From: Selenomonadaceae bacterium
GTDB lineage: Bacteria > Bacillota > Negativicutes > Selenomonadales > Selenomonadaceae
Assembly: GCA_017614505.1 (NCBI GenBank)
Contig: JAGABT010000017.1
Coordinates: forward strand, 124,001 to 188,000
Direction: 5' to 3'
Length of the DNA stretch: 64,000 bases
Shown here: in pieces, positions 35,268 through 44,710 of the stretch
How positions within the stretch are numbered: position 1 is the stretch's first letter
How the letters are laid out: every line of letters starts with the position of its first letter
Notes under the pieces: model-generated
What the model was told of the DNA's origin: nothing
The model's database searches: none
Seen by the model: the letters and a program-made list of their open reading frames with translations, nothing else
Position numbers and translations under genes: made by a program

Positions 35268-35475
35268 GCGCCCCATGGACGCACGCGCTTAAGAAGCGCG
35301 CCTGCAAATTCGACGAGTAGGAGGATTTGCTTACGGCGCGCGGGCCGTCACAGGTCGCCGGATGCGACCTATGCGGCCCATTTTCTTGCTAAAGAGCACG
35401 CCTTGCTGCGCAAGCCGCGCATGCCAGCGTTTCTTTTCTTAAAAGAAATGCTGAAACAAAAAATGCTGAAACAGA
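35268..35475. repeat. Composite palindromic element D (long form with 25-nt module)
   Basis: Reverse orientation. It holds a GCGCC-CCATGG hairpin; GCGCGCC/GGCGCGC arms whose loop is the 25-nt module (35305-35329) instead of ATGGAC; a hairpin AGGTCGC-CGGAT-GCGACCT inside GGGCCG/CGGCCC; and a module shared with element G (GCTAAAGAGCACGCCTTGCT, then CGCAAGCCGCGCA). It ends with TTTCTTTT/AAAAGAAA and GAAATGCTGAAACA. It fills the gap between hpf and the glucosidase gene. Confidence 0.85.
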
Positions 35476-35477
35476 AC

Positions 35478-36038
35478 TTAGTTGTCAGATTCGAGAAGAC
35501 CGTAAGCGCCGTCGTTGCGCTTGTAGACCACGCAGAAATTTTCGGTCTGGGCGTCGCGGAAAACGAAGAAGCTGTGGTTGAGCAGGTTCATCTGCATGAT
35601 AGCCTCCTGCACGTCCATTGGCTTGACGACGAAGCGTTTGGTTTTGACGACGGGATATTCTTCGCTATCGTCCTCGTGATTTTCAGCGCGCGCCGCCTTC
35701 TGTTCCTCAGCGATAAGTTCGCCCTTGAAGCCGCCGCCACGGAAACGGCGTTCGAGCTTGGTTTTCTGCTTGCGAATCTGGCGCTCAAGTTTCTCAACGA
35801 CCAGATCGATTGACGAGTACATATCCGCCGTGGATTCCTGCCCGCGAAGAACGAGCCCGCTGCGGGGAAGTTCCGCCGTGACTTCGACGATGTGCCGACC
35901 CTTTTCGACGGCGAGCAGTACCGAAACTTCCTCGATATTCTCAAAGTAGCGGGTGATTTTGCCGACGCGTTTCTCCACGTATTCGCGCAGATTCTGCGTA
36001 ATTTCGACGTTCTTGCCCCTTATGTTAAAAGTTGCCAT
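35478..36038 (-). CDS. hpf: Ribosome hibernation promoting factor, long form
   Basis: A 186-residue protein. The N-terminal ribosome-binding domain (1-100: FNIRGKNVEITQNLREYVEKRVGKI) is joined by a charged linker to the C-terminal dimerisation domain (VVKTKRFVVKPMDVQEAIMQMNLL). Long HPF dimerises 70S ribosomes in starvation. 22 bp after efp. Confidence 0.95.
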   Translation of the reverse strand: MATFNIRGKNVEITQNLREYVEKRVGKITRYFENIEEVSVLLAVEKGRHIVEVTAELPRSGLVLRGQESTADMYSSIDLVVEKLERQIRKQKTKLERRFRGGGFKGELIAEEQKAARAENHEDDSEEYPVVKTKRFVVKPMDVQEAIMQMNLLNHSFFVFRDAQTENFCVVYKRNDGAYGLLESDN

Positions 36039-36059
36039 AAAAAATCAGCTCCTTTGTGA

Positions 36060-36626
36060 TTATGCGCGCTCAATGTAATTGCCGGTACGGGTATCGATTC
36101 TGAGAATATCGCCCTCGTTGATGAAGAGCGGGACGCGGACGACATAGCCGGTCTCCAGCGTGGCATTTTTCGTAGCGCCGGTAGCGGTGTTGCCCTTGAC
36201 GGCGGGTTCGCAGTCGGTAACCTTGAGTTCGACGGAATTTGGCAGGCTGACGCCGATAATGCGTCCCTTGAACGTCTGCAGGTTGACTTCCATGTTTTCC
36301 TTGAGGTAGTTCAGCGCCGTGCCGAGCTGTTCTTTGGTAAGTTCCATCTGCTCGTAGGTTTCGGTATCCATCAGCGTGTAGCTGCCGTCGGTTTCATAGA
36401 GGTATTCCATGTGGCGGGTATCGAGGCGCGCGGGCGGCATTTTTTCATTCGGGTTGAAAGTGCGCTCAACTACCGCGCCGGTCTCGACGTTTTTAATTTT
36501 CGTGCGGACGAACGCCGCGCCCTTGCCTGGTTTAACGTGCTGAAATTCTACGACCTGCCACGCGCCGCCGTCAAGCTCAATCGTCAAGCCGGTTCTAAAA
36601 TCTGTACTTGAAATCAATTCAATCAT
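36060..36626 (-). CDS. efp: Elongation factor P
   Basis: A 188-residue three-domain protein. The modification-site Lys is in [14 protein letters not shown]; the C-terminal signature [17 protein letters not shown] is present. EF-P relieves stalling at polyproline. It is separated from pepP by the symporter gene, an unusual insertion in the common aroQ-pepP-efp order. Confidence 0.96.
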   Translation of the reverse strand: MIELISSTDFRTGLTIELDGGAWQVVEFQHVKPGKGAAFVRTKIKNVETGAVVERTFNPNEKMPPARLDTRHMEYLYETDGSYTLMDTETYEQMELTKEQLGTALNYLKENMEVNLQTFKGRIIGVSLPNSVELKVTDCEPAVKGNTATGATKNATLETGYVVRVPLFINEGDILRIDTRTGNYIERA

Positions 36627-36641
36627 TCCTCCAAAGTTTTT

Positions 36642-38255
36642 CTATATTTTATAATAAATGCTTGTGTCAAGCAAATTTTCAGTTTTGGCGAGAATCGTAC
36701 TTACGCCAATATCGCCGGCAACATTCGTGGTCGTGTTGATTCTGTCGTCAATCGGAGCTATCCCCAGAGTAATCGCTATAGCCTCCGCGGGCACGCCGAA
36801 CATTCCGACAATCGCCGCCATTAAAACTATACCTCCGCCTGGTATTCCTGGCGTTCCGACTGAAACCGTAAAAATCGCAAGCACCAAAGCAAAAATTGCC
36901 GCGCTGTCAATTTCCACGCCGTACATTTTCAAAAGCATTATGCCCGTTGCCGAATAAAAAATCGCTGTACCGTCCATATTTATCGTCGCGCCGATTGGAA
37001 TTGAGAACGAAGAAATTTTCGGCGAGATTCCGACTTTTTCTGTGCAAAACTTCATCGTGAACGGCATTGTAACATTTGAGGAGCTCGTTGCAAAGGGAAC
37101 TGCTACGAAGCTCGGCAATTTTTTTAACAGCGGGACTGGCGAGATTTTACCGAATATCAGCAGTATTGAACTGTATGTGCCGAGCATCACAAAACTTCCA
37201 ATTACGTAACAAACCAAAAGTTTACTAAGCAAAATTACAGAATCCATTCCCAAATTTATTACAAGCGCCGCCATTACAAAAAATACTACAAGCGGGATAA
37301 ACGCCGCTACTGCCGTTATCAGCGTCAGACAGAAAATATTTGCCGCTTTTGCAAAATCGTTGAGTATTTTAACTTTGTCGCCGAGTTTGTTTATGCACAG
37401 ACCGAAAATTACCGCGATGAAAATAATTTGCAGAAGTCCGCGGTTAATTATGGGCGTCACCAAATCTTTCGGGATTATGTTGACAATCGAAGATAACAGC
37501 GAAATTTTTTCTACAGAGGCGGTGCCTTCAACAATACCAACCTGCGGGACGCCGCTCGCAAAAGCGAAGTGCGCCATTGTCAAGCCGACACAAATTGCGA
37601 TAATCGTCGTCAGCGAATACAAGCCGATTAATTTGCCGCCGATTCTGCCGATACTTGCGGAATTTGTCAAGCCAGTAATGCCACCGATTATGCTAAAGAA
37701 AACGACCGGCGCAATCAGCATATTCAGCGCGTTCATGAACATTGTCTGGACAGAGCCGACGATTGTCTCGCTGAAGATTGAAATTACTTCGGGCGGCGCG
37801 GCGAATCTCAGAACCAGACCGGCGATAATTCCGGCAACCATTCCAAAAAGCGTATAATACATCTGGCGGCTGCCGGTCTCGTGTACCTGAATAAAAACCA
37901 GATTTTTGCTGCCCTTACGCGCGTAATTCATTTTCGCGGCGTTGGATTTGAGAATTATCGTGCGGAAATAATCTTCGTCGCCTTCGTCGAAATCCGTGGC
38001 GGAAATCAGCGGGTTGTATTCAGCGCCTTCGCTTTCGAGCTGAAGATTCAAATCGCCAAAGCGTTTGGAAATTGTAACCTGAGCGCCTTCAGCCCCGCCG
38101 AGATTCACCATTCGCATAAAAGTTTCTTCAAGCAGAAGCTGCGCGTTCATACATTCTTTGCGCGTGAGTTTTTCTTTAGATAGTGCTGCGTCAATTTGTT
38201 CAACGGTTTCTGAGAAATTCTCCAGGGTCAGATGAAATTTTTGACTGTCAAACAA
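36642..38255 (-). CDS. SLC1-type dicarboxylate/amino acid:cation symporter with N-terminal RsbW-like domain
   Basis: A 537-residue fusion. Residues ~1-125 (LSKEKLTRKECMNAQLLLEE, TFMRMVNLGG, VTISKRFGDLNLQLESEG, YARKGSKNLVFIQV) resemble the anti-sigma-kinase-type HATPase fold, but I see no clear ATP-lid glycines, so it may not bind ATP. Residues ~130-537 are a DAACS transporter with about eight helices, the hairpin motif FATSSSNVTMPF and the Na+ motif NMDGTA. TTG start behind GAGGTAACAGC. The N-terminal domain probably regulates transport; this is inference. Confidence 0.8.
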   Translation of the reverse strand: MFDSQKFHLTLENFSETVEQIDAALSKEKLTRKECMNAQLLLEETFMRMVNLGGAEGAQVTISKRFGDLNLQLESEGAEYNPLISATDFDEGDEDYFRTIILKSNAAKMNYARKGSKNLVFIQVHETGSRQMYYTLFGMVAGIIAGLVLRFAAPPEVISIFSETIVGSVQTMFMNALNMLIAPVVFFSIIGGITGLTNSASIGRIGGKLIGLYSLTTIIAICVGLTMAHFAFASGVPQVGIVEGTASVEKISLLSSIVNIIPKDLVTPIINRGLLQIIFIAVIFGLCINKLGDKVKILNDFAKAANIFCLTLITAVAAFIPLVVFFVMAALVINLGMDSVILLSKLLVCYVIGSFVMLGTYSSILLIFGKISPVPLLKKLPSFVAVPFATSSSNVTMPFTMKFCTEKVGISPKISSFSIPIGATINMDGTAIFYSATGIMLLKMYGVEIDSAAIFALVLAIFTVSVGTPGIPGGGIVLMAAIVGMFGVPAEAIAITLGIAPIDDRINTTTNVAGDIGVSTILAKTENLLDTSIYYKI

Positions 38256-38305
38256 GCTGTTACCTCACAATCAAGCAGATTTCTCTAAAAGGTTTGTTTT
38301 TATGT

Positions 38306-38429
38306 CACTTTCTTTCGAGAAAGAAAGTAACCAAAGAAAGCTCGGCCGCAGAAGTCGCTTCCGGCGACTTGTGACGGCCGGCGCGCCGTCCATGGCGCGC
38401 TTCTTAAGCGCGTGCGTCCATGTGGCGCC
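38306..38429. repeat. Composite palindromic element E
   Basis: Forward orientation. ACTTTCTTT-CG-AGAAAGAAAGT, linker ACCAAAGAAAGCT, CGGCCG-bounded hairpin AAGTCGC-TTCC-GGCGACTT, GCGCGCC-GTCCAT-GGCGCGC, then TTCTTAAGCGCGTGCGTCCAT. Between pepP and the symporter gene. Confidence 0.85.
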
Positions 38430-38432
38430 TCT

Positions 38433-39494
38433 TCAAAGCTCAAGCAAATTTTTTGGCGCATTCGTCAAAGTTTCGGCGCCATCGTCAGTTATCAGCACGG
38501 TATCTTCAATCCGCAAGCCGCCCACGCCCGCAATGTACACGCCAGGCTCGTCGGTGACAATCATTCCGGCAGCGAGACTTTCGCAGGTACTGAGGCGGCT
38601 AAGGCGCGGATCTTCGTGAATTTCCAAGCCGAGGCTGTGACCCAGCGCGTGCGTGAAATATTTTCCGTAACCTGCGCGATTCAGCCTTTCGCGAACTGCG
38701 CCGTCCACAAATTTCCCGCTGACGCCGACTTTGATAACCTCCAGCCCGTAAACCTGCGCGCTCAAAACTGCGTCATAAATTTCGCACTGTTTATCGCTGG
38801 CGCGACCAACGCAGACCGTCCGCGTCATATCTGAACAGTAGCCGTTGAACTTAGCGCCAAAATCCAGCGTCACAAATTCGCCGCTCGCAATGACTTTATC
38901 GCTGGCAACGCCATGCGGCAGACTCCCGCGAATCCCAGAAGCAACAATCGTATCGAACGCCGTTTTCTCGGAACCGAACCTGCGCATAAAATTTTCCAGC
39001 GCCGCCGCAACTTCAATCTCACTTACGCCTGCGCGAATAAAATTCAAAACTTCAGCAAAAGCCCTGTCGCCAATTTCGCAGGCGCGCCTTATATTGGCAA
39101 TTTCTGCCGCGTCTTTAATCTGGCGGAGAGAATCGACTTCGACCGACTTCAGTTCGACGCCAGAAAGATTTTCCTTCAGTCTGGTATATTCGGCAAAAGT
39201 TACCGCTCTACCTTCAAAGCCGACAATTTTTGCGCCGCAGTTTTTAATTTCTTCCGCCAGTTTTTTAATCAGCCCGTCGCTCTGCTCAACAAGCTCAAAA
39301 TCTTTCGTCTGAAGTTTCGCCTGATCGGTGTAACGGCTGTCCGTGATAAGCCTGCGGAAATTTTTGCCAATCAGCAAAACCGTGCTGTCGCCGCGAAATC
39401 CGCTGAAATAATGAACATTCTCCGGCTTGCTAATAACAATCGCGTCAAGATTTTCCGCGGCAATTTTCTCAGCCAGATTTTCAAGGCGCGTCAT
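38433..39494 (-). CDS. pepP: Xaa-Pro aminopeptidase, M24 family
   Basis: A 353-residue metallopeptidase removing N-terminal residues before proline. A creatinase N-domain (about 1-125) precedes the pita-bread catalytic domain with [41 protein letters not shown] and [11 protein letters not shown], which supply the metal ligands. Overlaps aroQ by 4 bp. Confidence 0.93.
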   Translation of the reverse strand: MTRLENLAEKIAAENLDAIVISKPENVHYFSGFRGDSTVLLIGKNFRRLITDSRYTDQAKLQTKDFELVEQSDGLIKKLAEEIKNCGAKIVGFEGRAVTFAEYTRLKENLSGVELKSVEVDSLRQIKDAAEIANIRRACEIGDRAFAEVLNFIRAGVSEIEVAAALENFMRRFGSEKTAFDTIVASGIRGSLPHGVASDKVIASGEFVTLDFGAKFNGYCSDMTRTVCVGRASDKQCEIYDAVLSAQVYGLEVIKVGVSGKFVDGAVRERLNRAGYGKYFTHALGHSLGLEIHEDPRLSRLSTCESLAAGMIVTDEPGVYIAGVGGLRIEDTVLITDDGAETLTNAPKNLLEL

Positions 39495-39967
39495 TTTGAA
39501 TCCCTCTGCAGTTTGCGCGTGGCAATTTCCAGCGCGGCTATGTAGCTGTCTACGCCGAATCCGCAGATTTGCCCCAGCACGACCGGCGAAATTACTGATT
39601 TGTGACGAAATTCCTCGCGTTTGTGAATGTTCGACAAATGCACTTCGATGACCGGCACCGGCACCGCCGCAATGGCGTCGCGCAGGGCAATGCTGTAATG
39701 CGTCAGCGCCGCCGCGTTCAAAATTATAAAGTCGTAGCGCCCGCGCGCTTTCTGTATCGCTTCAACCAGCGCGCCCTCGAAATTCGACTGCAGAAATTCT
39801 ATTTCGTCCACGCCCAGTTCCTTCGCCCGTTCGCGCAGTTTTTCATTTATCGCGTTCAGCGTCAGGCTGCCGTAAATTTCCGGCTCGCGCGTTCCCAGCA
39901 AATTTAAATTCGGTCCGTGCAGTACCAGAATCCGCTTCGTGTTCGTTGCGTCAATATTTAATTCCAA
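39491..39967 (-). CDS. aroQ: 3-dehydroquinate dehydratase, type II
   Basis: A 158-residue shikimate-pathway enzyme: [51 protein letters not shown] and the catalytic His in [18 protein letters not shown]. The start is TTG at 39967 behind AGGGGAG, inside the end of acyP (17-bp overlap). The pepP/aroQ neighbourhood is conserved in Firmicutes. Confidence 0.93.
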   Translation of the reverse strand: MELNIDATNTKRILVLHGPNLNLLGTREPEIYGSLTLNAINEKLRERAKELGVDEIEFLQSNFEGALVEAIQKARGRYDFIILNAAALTHYSIALRDAIAAVPVPVIEVHLSNIHKREEFRHKSVISPVVLGQICGFGVDSYIAALEIATRKLQRDSK

Positions 39968-40298
39968 ATTTGTTCTCCCCTTCGACGACCGCCACTTCGT
40001 ATTCCTTGAGCTGGACGATTTTGGAAAAGCCGTTGCCCTTCTTGAGGCGCTCAATCAAATCGTCAAGCACGGCGGGCGTCGACTGAATTTCCATCATAAC
40101 GGAGCCGTCGTTCAAATTTTTCACCCAGCCGGAAATACCGCGGGCATGCGCCTCCTGCCGGACGAAATATCTGAACCCGACGCCCTGCACGCGCCCGCTT
40201 ACCGTAACAACTTTGCGAATCGCTGAGCCGCTGTCGACCGGCGTCACAGCTTCCGAATCGGCGTCACTGCTAAAAAGCTGCTTCAGAAAATCTCTCAT
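39951..40298 (-). CDS. acyP: Acylphosphatase with N-terminal extension
   Basis: A 115-residue protein. An acylphosphatase domain (about 30-115: [22 protein letters not shown] with the active Arg, then [11 protein letters not shown] with the active Asn) follows a ~28-residue extension. The start is ATG at 40298, overlapping the U32 stop as ATGA, with AGGAG upstream. Confidence 0.88.
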   Translation of the reverse strand: MRDFLKQLFSSDADSEAVTPVDSGSAIRKVVTVSGRVQGVGFRYFVRQEAHARGISGWVKNLNDGSVMMEIQSTPAVLDDLIERLKKGNGFSKIVQLKEYEVAVVEGENKFGIKY

Positions 40299-41518
40299 GA
40301 CGTTGCATCTCCTCTCATTAGCGCCCAAATTTCCACCGGCTGTTCTACCGGCACTTTCACGATTTGCTGAGCGTGCGGCGCCGCCAGAATTTCCGCGCCA
40401 GTTTCGTCGAACATTGCCGATATTTTCTGCGCGAAAGTTTTTGAATGCGGCTGGAAAAATTCTACCGCCTGCCCGCGCTCAAATCTGCCGCGCTGTTCAA
40501 TCGTCGCCGTCATCGTCGCCGCGTCGAATTCCCGCACTATCCCTAAAAATTCCGTCGAGCGTTTCGGCTTTGAAGTGTCATAAATTTCCGTCGGCGCGCC
40601 GTCGCTCACGAAAAATCCTGACGTGTACGGTCTGTGTGCAACTTTATCCAGTTCCTCCAGCCATTCCGCGCGAACTAAAAATTTTTCCGGCGCCTCAAAA
40701 TAACTGTCAATCGCCGCGCGGTAAACTTTCACGACGCCCGCCACGTAGTTCACGCTCTTCATGCGCCCTTCAATCTTCAGCGAATTTACGCCGCTCGCTA
40801 TCACTTTGTCAAGGTGCGGCAGCAGGCACAAATCCTTGGAGTTCATGACGTAGGCGCCGCGCGAATCTTCGCCAACTTCAAAATATTCGCCGGCGCGCTT
40901 TTCTTCGACAAGCGAATATTTCCAGCGGCAGGAATGCGTACAGGCGCCGAGGTTGCCGTCGCGCCCCGTCAGATACTTCGACAGGTAGCACCGCCCCGAA
41001 TACGAAATGCACATCGCGCCATGTACGAAAATTTCAAGCTCCGTCGCGCAGTTTTTCCGAATCGCAGAAATTTCTTCAAGCGTCAGTTCCCGCGCCAGAA
41101 CTATCCGGCTCGCTCCAAGTTCGCTGAAAGTTTTAACCGCGCGCCAGTTCGTAACATTCGCCTGCGTGCTGACGTGCAGTTCAAGTGTCGGCGCAACTTC
41201 CCGCGCCAGCGCGAAAACGCCCAAATCTGAAATCAGCGCCGCGTCGACTCCGGCGCCTTCCAGAAATTTTAAATAATCCGCCAGCGCGTCAACGTCCGAA
41301 TTGTGAGCGAAAATATTAACTGCCGCGTAGATTTTTTTCCCGCGCGAGTGCGTGAAGTCTACCGCCCGCAGAATTTCTTCGTCAGTGAAATTGTCACCGT
41401 AAGCGCGCAGGCTGAAATTTTTCCCGCCAAAATAAACCGCGTCCGCGCCGTATTCAAGCGCCGCCTCCAGCTTTTCAAAATTCCCTGCCGGTGCCAGAAG
41501 TTCTACCAAAATTTCCAC
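40295..41518 (-). CDS. Peptidase U32 family protein (TrhP-like)
   Basis: A 407-residue protein: LLAPAGNFEKLEAALEYGADAVYFGG and the family signature EIFVHGAMCISYSGRCYLSKYLTGRDGNLGAC (here only its landmarks are named) with the Cys cluster. Members act in tRNA hydroxylation (TrhP) or related uses of prephenate; true peptidase activity is doubtful. It is placed after mltG as in many Firmicutes. Confidence 0.88.
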   Translation of the reverse strand: MEILVELLAPAGNFEKLEAALEYGADAVYFGGKNFSLRAYGDNFTDEEILRAVDFTHSRGKKIYAAVNIFAHNSDVDALADYLKFLEGAGVDAALISDLGVFALAREVAPTLELHVSTQANVTNWRAVKTFSELGASRIVLARELTLEEISAIRKNCATELEIFVHGAMCISYSGRCYLSKYLTGRDGNLGACTHSCRWKYSLVEEKRAGEYFEVGEDSRGAYVMNSKDLCLLPHLDKVIASGVNSLKIEGRMKSVNYVAGVVKVYRAAIDSYFEAPEKFLVRAEWLEELDKVAHRPYTSGFFVSDGAPTEIYDTSKPKRSTEFLGIVREFDAATMTATIEQRGRFERGQAVEFFQPHSKTFAQKISAMFDETGAEILAAPHAQQIVKVPVEQPVEIWALMRGDATS

Positions 41519-41522
41519 CGCC

Positions 41523-42605
41523 TCAGCGATACTGATTCACCAGATTCAAATGCTCGTCGTAGGTGCACGCGTAGTGAGTGTGTCCGTCCCTGTCTGCCAC
41601 GAAGTACAGATAATCCGTCTTAGCGGGGTGTAGTACCGCCTCAAGCGCCGCCATTCCCGCGTTTGCTATCGGTCCAGGCGGCAAGCCCGCGTGCTGGTAC
41701 GTGTTGTACGGCGATTCTATCTGCGTGTCCTCTATCGTCAAATCTTCCTTCGGCTCGTCCAGCAGGTACTGGATAGACGCGCACGACTGCAGCGGCATTC
41801 CCATTTCCAAACGCTTGAAAAAAACCTGCGCGACGATTGGTAAATCCTCGGCGTTGCGTACTTCCCGCTCGACCAGTGACGCCAGCGTTGCCAGTTCATA
41901 CACCGACAAATTCCTTTCGCGCGCCTGCCTGCGCATTTCCTCCGTGACGCGCGTGTCAAATTCGCCCGCCATTACTTCCAAAATTTCCTCGACGCTGTAA
42001 TCGCTCTCCACCGAGTAAGTTTCTGGAAAAAGAAATCCTTCCGCCGCGTAAATGGCGTTCGGGCGCCGCGTCATGTAGTCGTAAGGCGCGAAGGTTTCAG
42101 CCGCCTTCAAAAAATCTTTCCCGTCAACCAAATCCAGATTTTCCAGCCGCTCAGCAATTTCCTTCACGCCAAAGCCTTCGGGAATGGTGAACCGCACCAG
42201 ATATTTTTCGCCGGTCAGCAGTTTCTCGAAAACATCTTCGTCCGCCATGTTGTAATCGAAAGCGTAGGTGCCAGGCTTGAGCCTGCCGTCGTAGCCGCGA
42301 ACGCGCGCCAGAAATCTGAATTTCAAACTGCTGTTGATAACGTCCTTCGCAACGAGCTGCTCCGCAATTTCGCCGGTAGTCATTCCCTCGCTAATCTTGA
42401 CGTGAATTTTTTTATCGCCGGAGGTTTCGCGTGACGCGGAATTTCTGGAAGGACTCGGTTCAGCGAAAATCAGCACGACGCCCACCACAAACACGCAGAA
42501 CATTACGCCCGCCGTTACCAGCGCCACGAACCTGGGCGACAGTTCCGCAAACATTTCGCGCAGGATTCGGATTGGCGCCAGAATTACGTCGAACAGGCGT
42601 TTCAT
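41523..42605 (-). CDS. mltG: Endolytic murein transglycosylase MltG
   Basis: A 360-residue protein. One N-terminal membrane helix (FVALVTAGVMFCVFVVGVVLIF), a LysM-like region (KISEGMTTGEIAEQLV), and the YceG domain with the catalytic Glu in LASLVEREVRN and the PYNTYQHAGLPPGPIANAG motif. It cleaves nascent glycan strands. Overlaps the DUF1292 gene by 4 bp. Confidence 0.95.
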   Translation of the reverse strand: MKRLFDVILAPIRILREMFAELSPRFVALVTAGVMFCVFVVGVVLIFAEPSPSRNSASRETSGDKKIHVKISEGMTTGEIAEQLVAKDVINSSLKFRFLARVRGYDGRLKPGTYAFDYNMADEDVFEKLLTGEKYLVRFTIPEGFGVKEIAERLENLDLVDGKDFLKAAETFAPYDYMTRRPNAIYAAEGFLFPETYSVESDYSVEEILEVMAGEFDTRVTEEMRRQARERNLSVYELATLASLVEREVRNAEDLPIVAQVFFKRLEMGMPLQSCASIQYLLDEPKEDLTIEDTQIESPYNTYQHAGLPPGPIANAGMAALEAVLHPAKTDYLYFVADRDGHTHYACTYDEHLNLVNQYR

Positions 42606-42955
42606 TCTTCCTCGTCAGCCTCATACATCAGCTTTTCGTAAGCTTCCTGCACCGCCTCAAATTCCTCGTCCGTCGGCTCAATGTATTCTTCCTCGCCGTC
42701 CTCATTCACGACGATTTTCGCAATGATAACCGAATCGTCGTCGCAGCCGCATTCGCAGCCGTCCTCGTGGCAGTGGCATTCGTGCTCGTGCTCTTCCTCG
42801 TCTTCGTCGTGAACTTCAACCAAAATCGCAAAATTCTCGCCGTTCACGGGGATAATCATTTCCTCGGCGTAGTAGTAGACGTTGCCTTCCTCGTCGCTCA
42901 TTTCAACCAGAATATCATCGCCCACGAAATATTCTTCGCGTTTATCATTAGCCAT
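42602..42955 (-). CDS. DUF1292 protein with Cys/His-rich insert
   Basis: A 117-residue acidic protein of the DUF1292 family (DDILVEMSDEEGNVYYYAEE, FAILVEVHDEDEE), conserved between ruvX and mltG. It carries an insert EHEHECHCHEDGCECGCDDD with four Cys and four His in about twenty residues, a plausible metal site. Function unknown. Confidence 0.85.
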   Translation of the reverse strand: MANDKREEYFVGDDILVEMSDEEGNVYYYAEEMIIPVNGENFAILVEVHDEDEEEHEHECHCHEDGCECGCDDDSVIIAKIVVNEDGEEEYIEPTDEEFEAVQEAYEKLMYEADEEE

Positions 42956-42970
42956 TAAAAATCTTCCTTC

Positions 42971-43387
42971 CTAATTTTTGCTGTCAAGCCAGCCCTGCAG
43001 AATGTAAACCGCCGCCATTTTGTCGATAACCTTTTTGCGCCTGCCGCGGCTTACGTCCGCCGCGCTTATCAGAAATTTTTCCGCCGCAACCGTGCTGAGC
43101 CTTTCGTCCCAGAAAATAATTTCGACGCTGGGAAAAGCCGCGCCGATTTTTTCCGCGAATTTCCGCACAAATTCACAGCGCTCGCCCTCGGTGCCGTTCA
43201 TATTTTTTGGCAGACCGATAACCAGAATTTCAGCGTCGTACTGCGCGATAAGTTCGCCGAGCCGCCGCAAATCTTCACGGTTTGAAACGCGCTTAATCGT
43301 CGTAACGCCCTGCGCGGTAAGCCCAAGTAAATCGCTCGCCGCTACGCCGATAGTTTTATCGCCCACGTCCAGCGCCAGAGCTCTCAA
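42971..43387 (-). CDS. ruvX: RuvX/YqgF Holliday junction resolvase-like nuclease
   Basis: A 138-residue RNase H-fold protein: [19 protein letters not shown] with the first Asp, [23 protein letters not shown], and [13 protein letters not shown]. Implicated in pre-16S rRNA end processing. Overlaps ireB by 4 bp. Confidence 0.93.
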   Translation of the reverse strand: MRALALDVGDKTIGVAASDLLGLTAQGVTTIKRVSNREDLRRLGELIAQYDAEILVIGLPKNMNGTEGERCEFVRKFAEKIGAAFPSVEIIFWDERLSTVAAEKFLISAADVSRGRRKKVIDKMAAVYILQGWLDSKN

Positions 43388-43644
43388 GATTTTTTCTCCA
43401 TGCGCTCAAGGTACGTGCGGACAAGTTCCTCCAAAAGTTCATCGCGTTCGACTTTGCGAATCTGACTGCGCGCGTCGCGGTGGCTGGTTATGTACGCGGG
43501 GTCGCCGCTCAAAAGATAGCCAACCAGCTGGTGAACGGGATTGTAGCCCTTCTCGTTCATCGCCTGATAAGCCGCACGTATGACTTTTTCCGCGCGATTT
43601 TCCTCGACGCCAAAGCTGAACATCATAGTTTCTTCGCTGACCAT
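43384..43644 (-). CDS. ireB: IreB-family regulatory phosphoprotein
   Basis: An 86-residue protein: [52 protein letters not shown] sequence, typical of the DUF965/IreB family, a substrate of PASTA kinases in Enterococcus. Located before ruvX as usual; 30 bp after asd. Confidence 0.93.
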   Translation of the reverse strand: MVSEETMMFSFGVEENRAEKVIRAAYQAMNEKGYNPVHQLVGYLLSGDPAYITSHRDARSQIRKVERDELLEELVRTYLERMEKKS

Positions 43645-43674
43645 GAAATCACCTCCAGTGAAAATTTTCGCCCG

Positions 43675-44697
43675 TCAGTTTTTGATAATAAACTCGGCGA
43701 TTTGCAGAGCGTTAAGCGCCGCGCCCTTGCGAATCTGGTCGCCGCAACACCAGAAATTCAAGCCGTGTTCAACTGAAAAATCCTTGCGAATGCGCCCGAC
43801 TTCCACGTCGTCTTTGCCGGAAGTTTCCAGCGGCTGCGGGTAAATCATTTCAGCGGGATTGTCGCGGACGATAACGCCAGGGAATTTTTCCAGCGCCGCG
43901 CGAGCCGCCTCAACCGAAACTTCGTCGTAAAATTCAACGTTGACGGATTCGGCGTGACTGCGGTAAACCGGCACGCGCACCGTCGTCGCCGTGATTTTCA
44001 TTTCCGAATCGCCCATAATCTTGCGCGTCTCGTCAATCATTTTCATTTCTTCCTTCGTGTAGAGGTTGTCCATGAAAATATCAATCTGCGGCAGGAGATT
44101 CGACGCAATCTGGTAATGCTTGTCAAGCGAGGCGACGGGCAGAACTTTCGGCTGAATTTCTTCACCCTTAGCAAGGTTATCGAGCTGCGTTTTGAGTTCG
44201 TCCATACCTTCGCGCCCCGCGCCGGAAACCGCCTGGTACGTTGAAACGACAATGCGTTTGATTTTGGAAATGTCATAGAGCGGCTTGAGCGCCATGACCA
44301 TGATAATCGTCGAGCAGTTTGGATTGGCAATAATCCCGTGGTGCTTCGAAATGTCCTGCGGATTGACTTCCGGCACGACCAGCGGCACGTCCTTATCCAT
44401 GCGGAAAGTGCTGGAATTGTCGATAGCAACCGCGCCAGCCTTAACCGCCGCCGGAGCGAAAACCTTGCTCGCCTTGCCGCCCGCGAAAAGCGCAATGTCC
44501 ACGCCGTCAAAAGAATTTTCGGTAGTTTCTTCGATGGTGTAAGTCTTGCCCATGAAGTCGATTTGCTTACCGGCACTGCGCGAAGACGCCAGCATTTTCA
44601 GATTCGCGAACGGGAAATTGCGTTCCTCAATCAGCCGCAGAAATTCCTGCCCGACGGCGCCCGTCACGCCGACTATCGCCAGATTTATTTTCTTCAT
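43675..44697 (-). CDS. asd: Aspartate-semialdehyde dehydrogenase
   Basis: A 340-residue enzyme of lysine/threonine/DAP synthesis. NADP motif VGVTGAVGQEFLRLIEER, catalytic Cys in IIANPNCSTIIMV, VSTYQAVSGAGREG and the RVPVYRSHAESVNVEF motif. It follows dapB, 13 bp apart; dapA is not adjacent. Confidence 0.96.
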   Translation of the reverse strand: MKKINLAIVGVTGAVGQEFLRLIEERNFPFANLKMLASSRSAGKQIDFMGKTYTIEETTENSFDGVDIALFAGGKASKVFAPAAVKAGAVAIDNSSTFRMDKDVPLVVPEVNPQDISKHHGIIANPNCSTIIMVMALKPLYDISKIKRIVVSTYQAVSGAGREGMDELKTQLDNLAKGEEIQPKVLPVASLDKHYQIASNLLPQIDIFMDNLYTKEEMKMIDETRKIMGDSEMKITATTVRVPVYRSHAESVNVEFYDEVSVEAARAALEKFPGVIVRDNPAEMIYPQPLETSGKDDVEVGRIRKDFSVEHGLNFWCCGDQIRKGAALNALQIAEFIIKN

Positions 44698-44710
44698 TAA
44701 ACTGCCTCCG

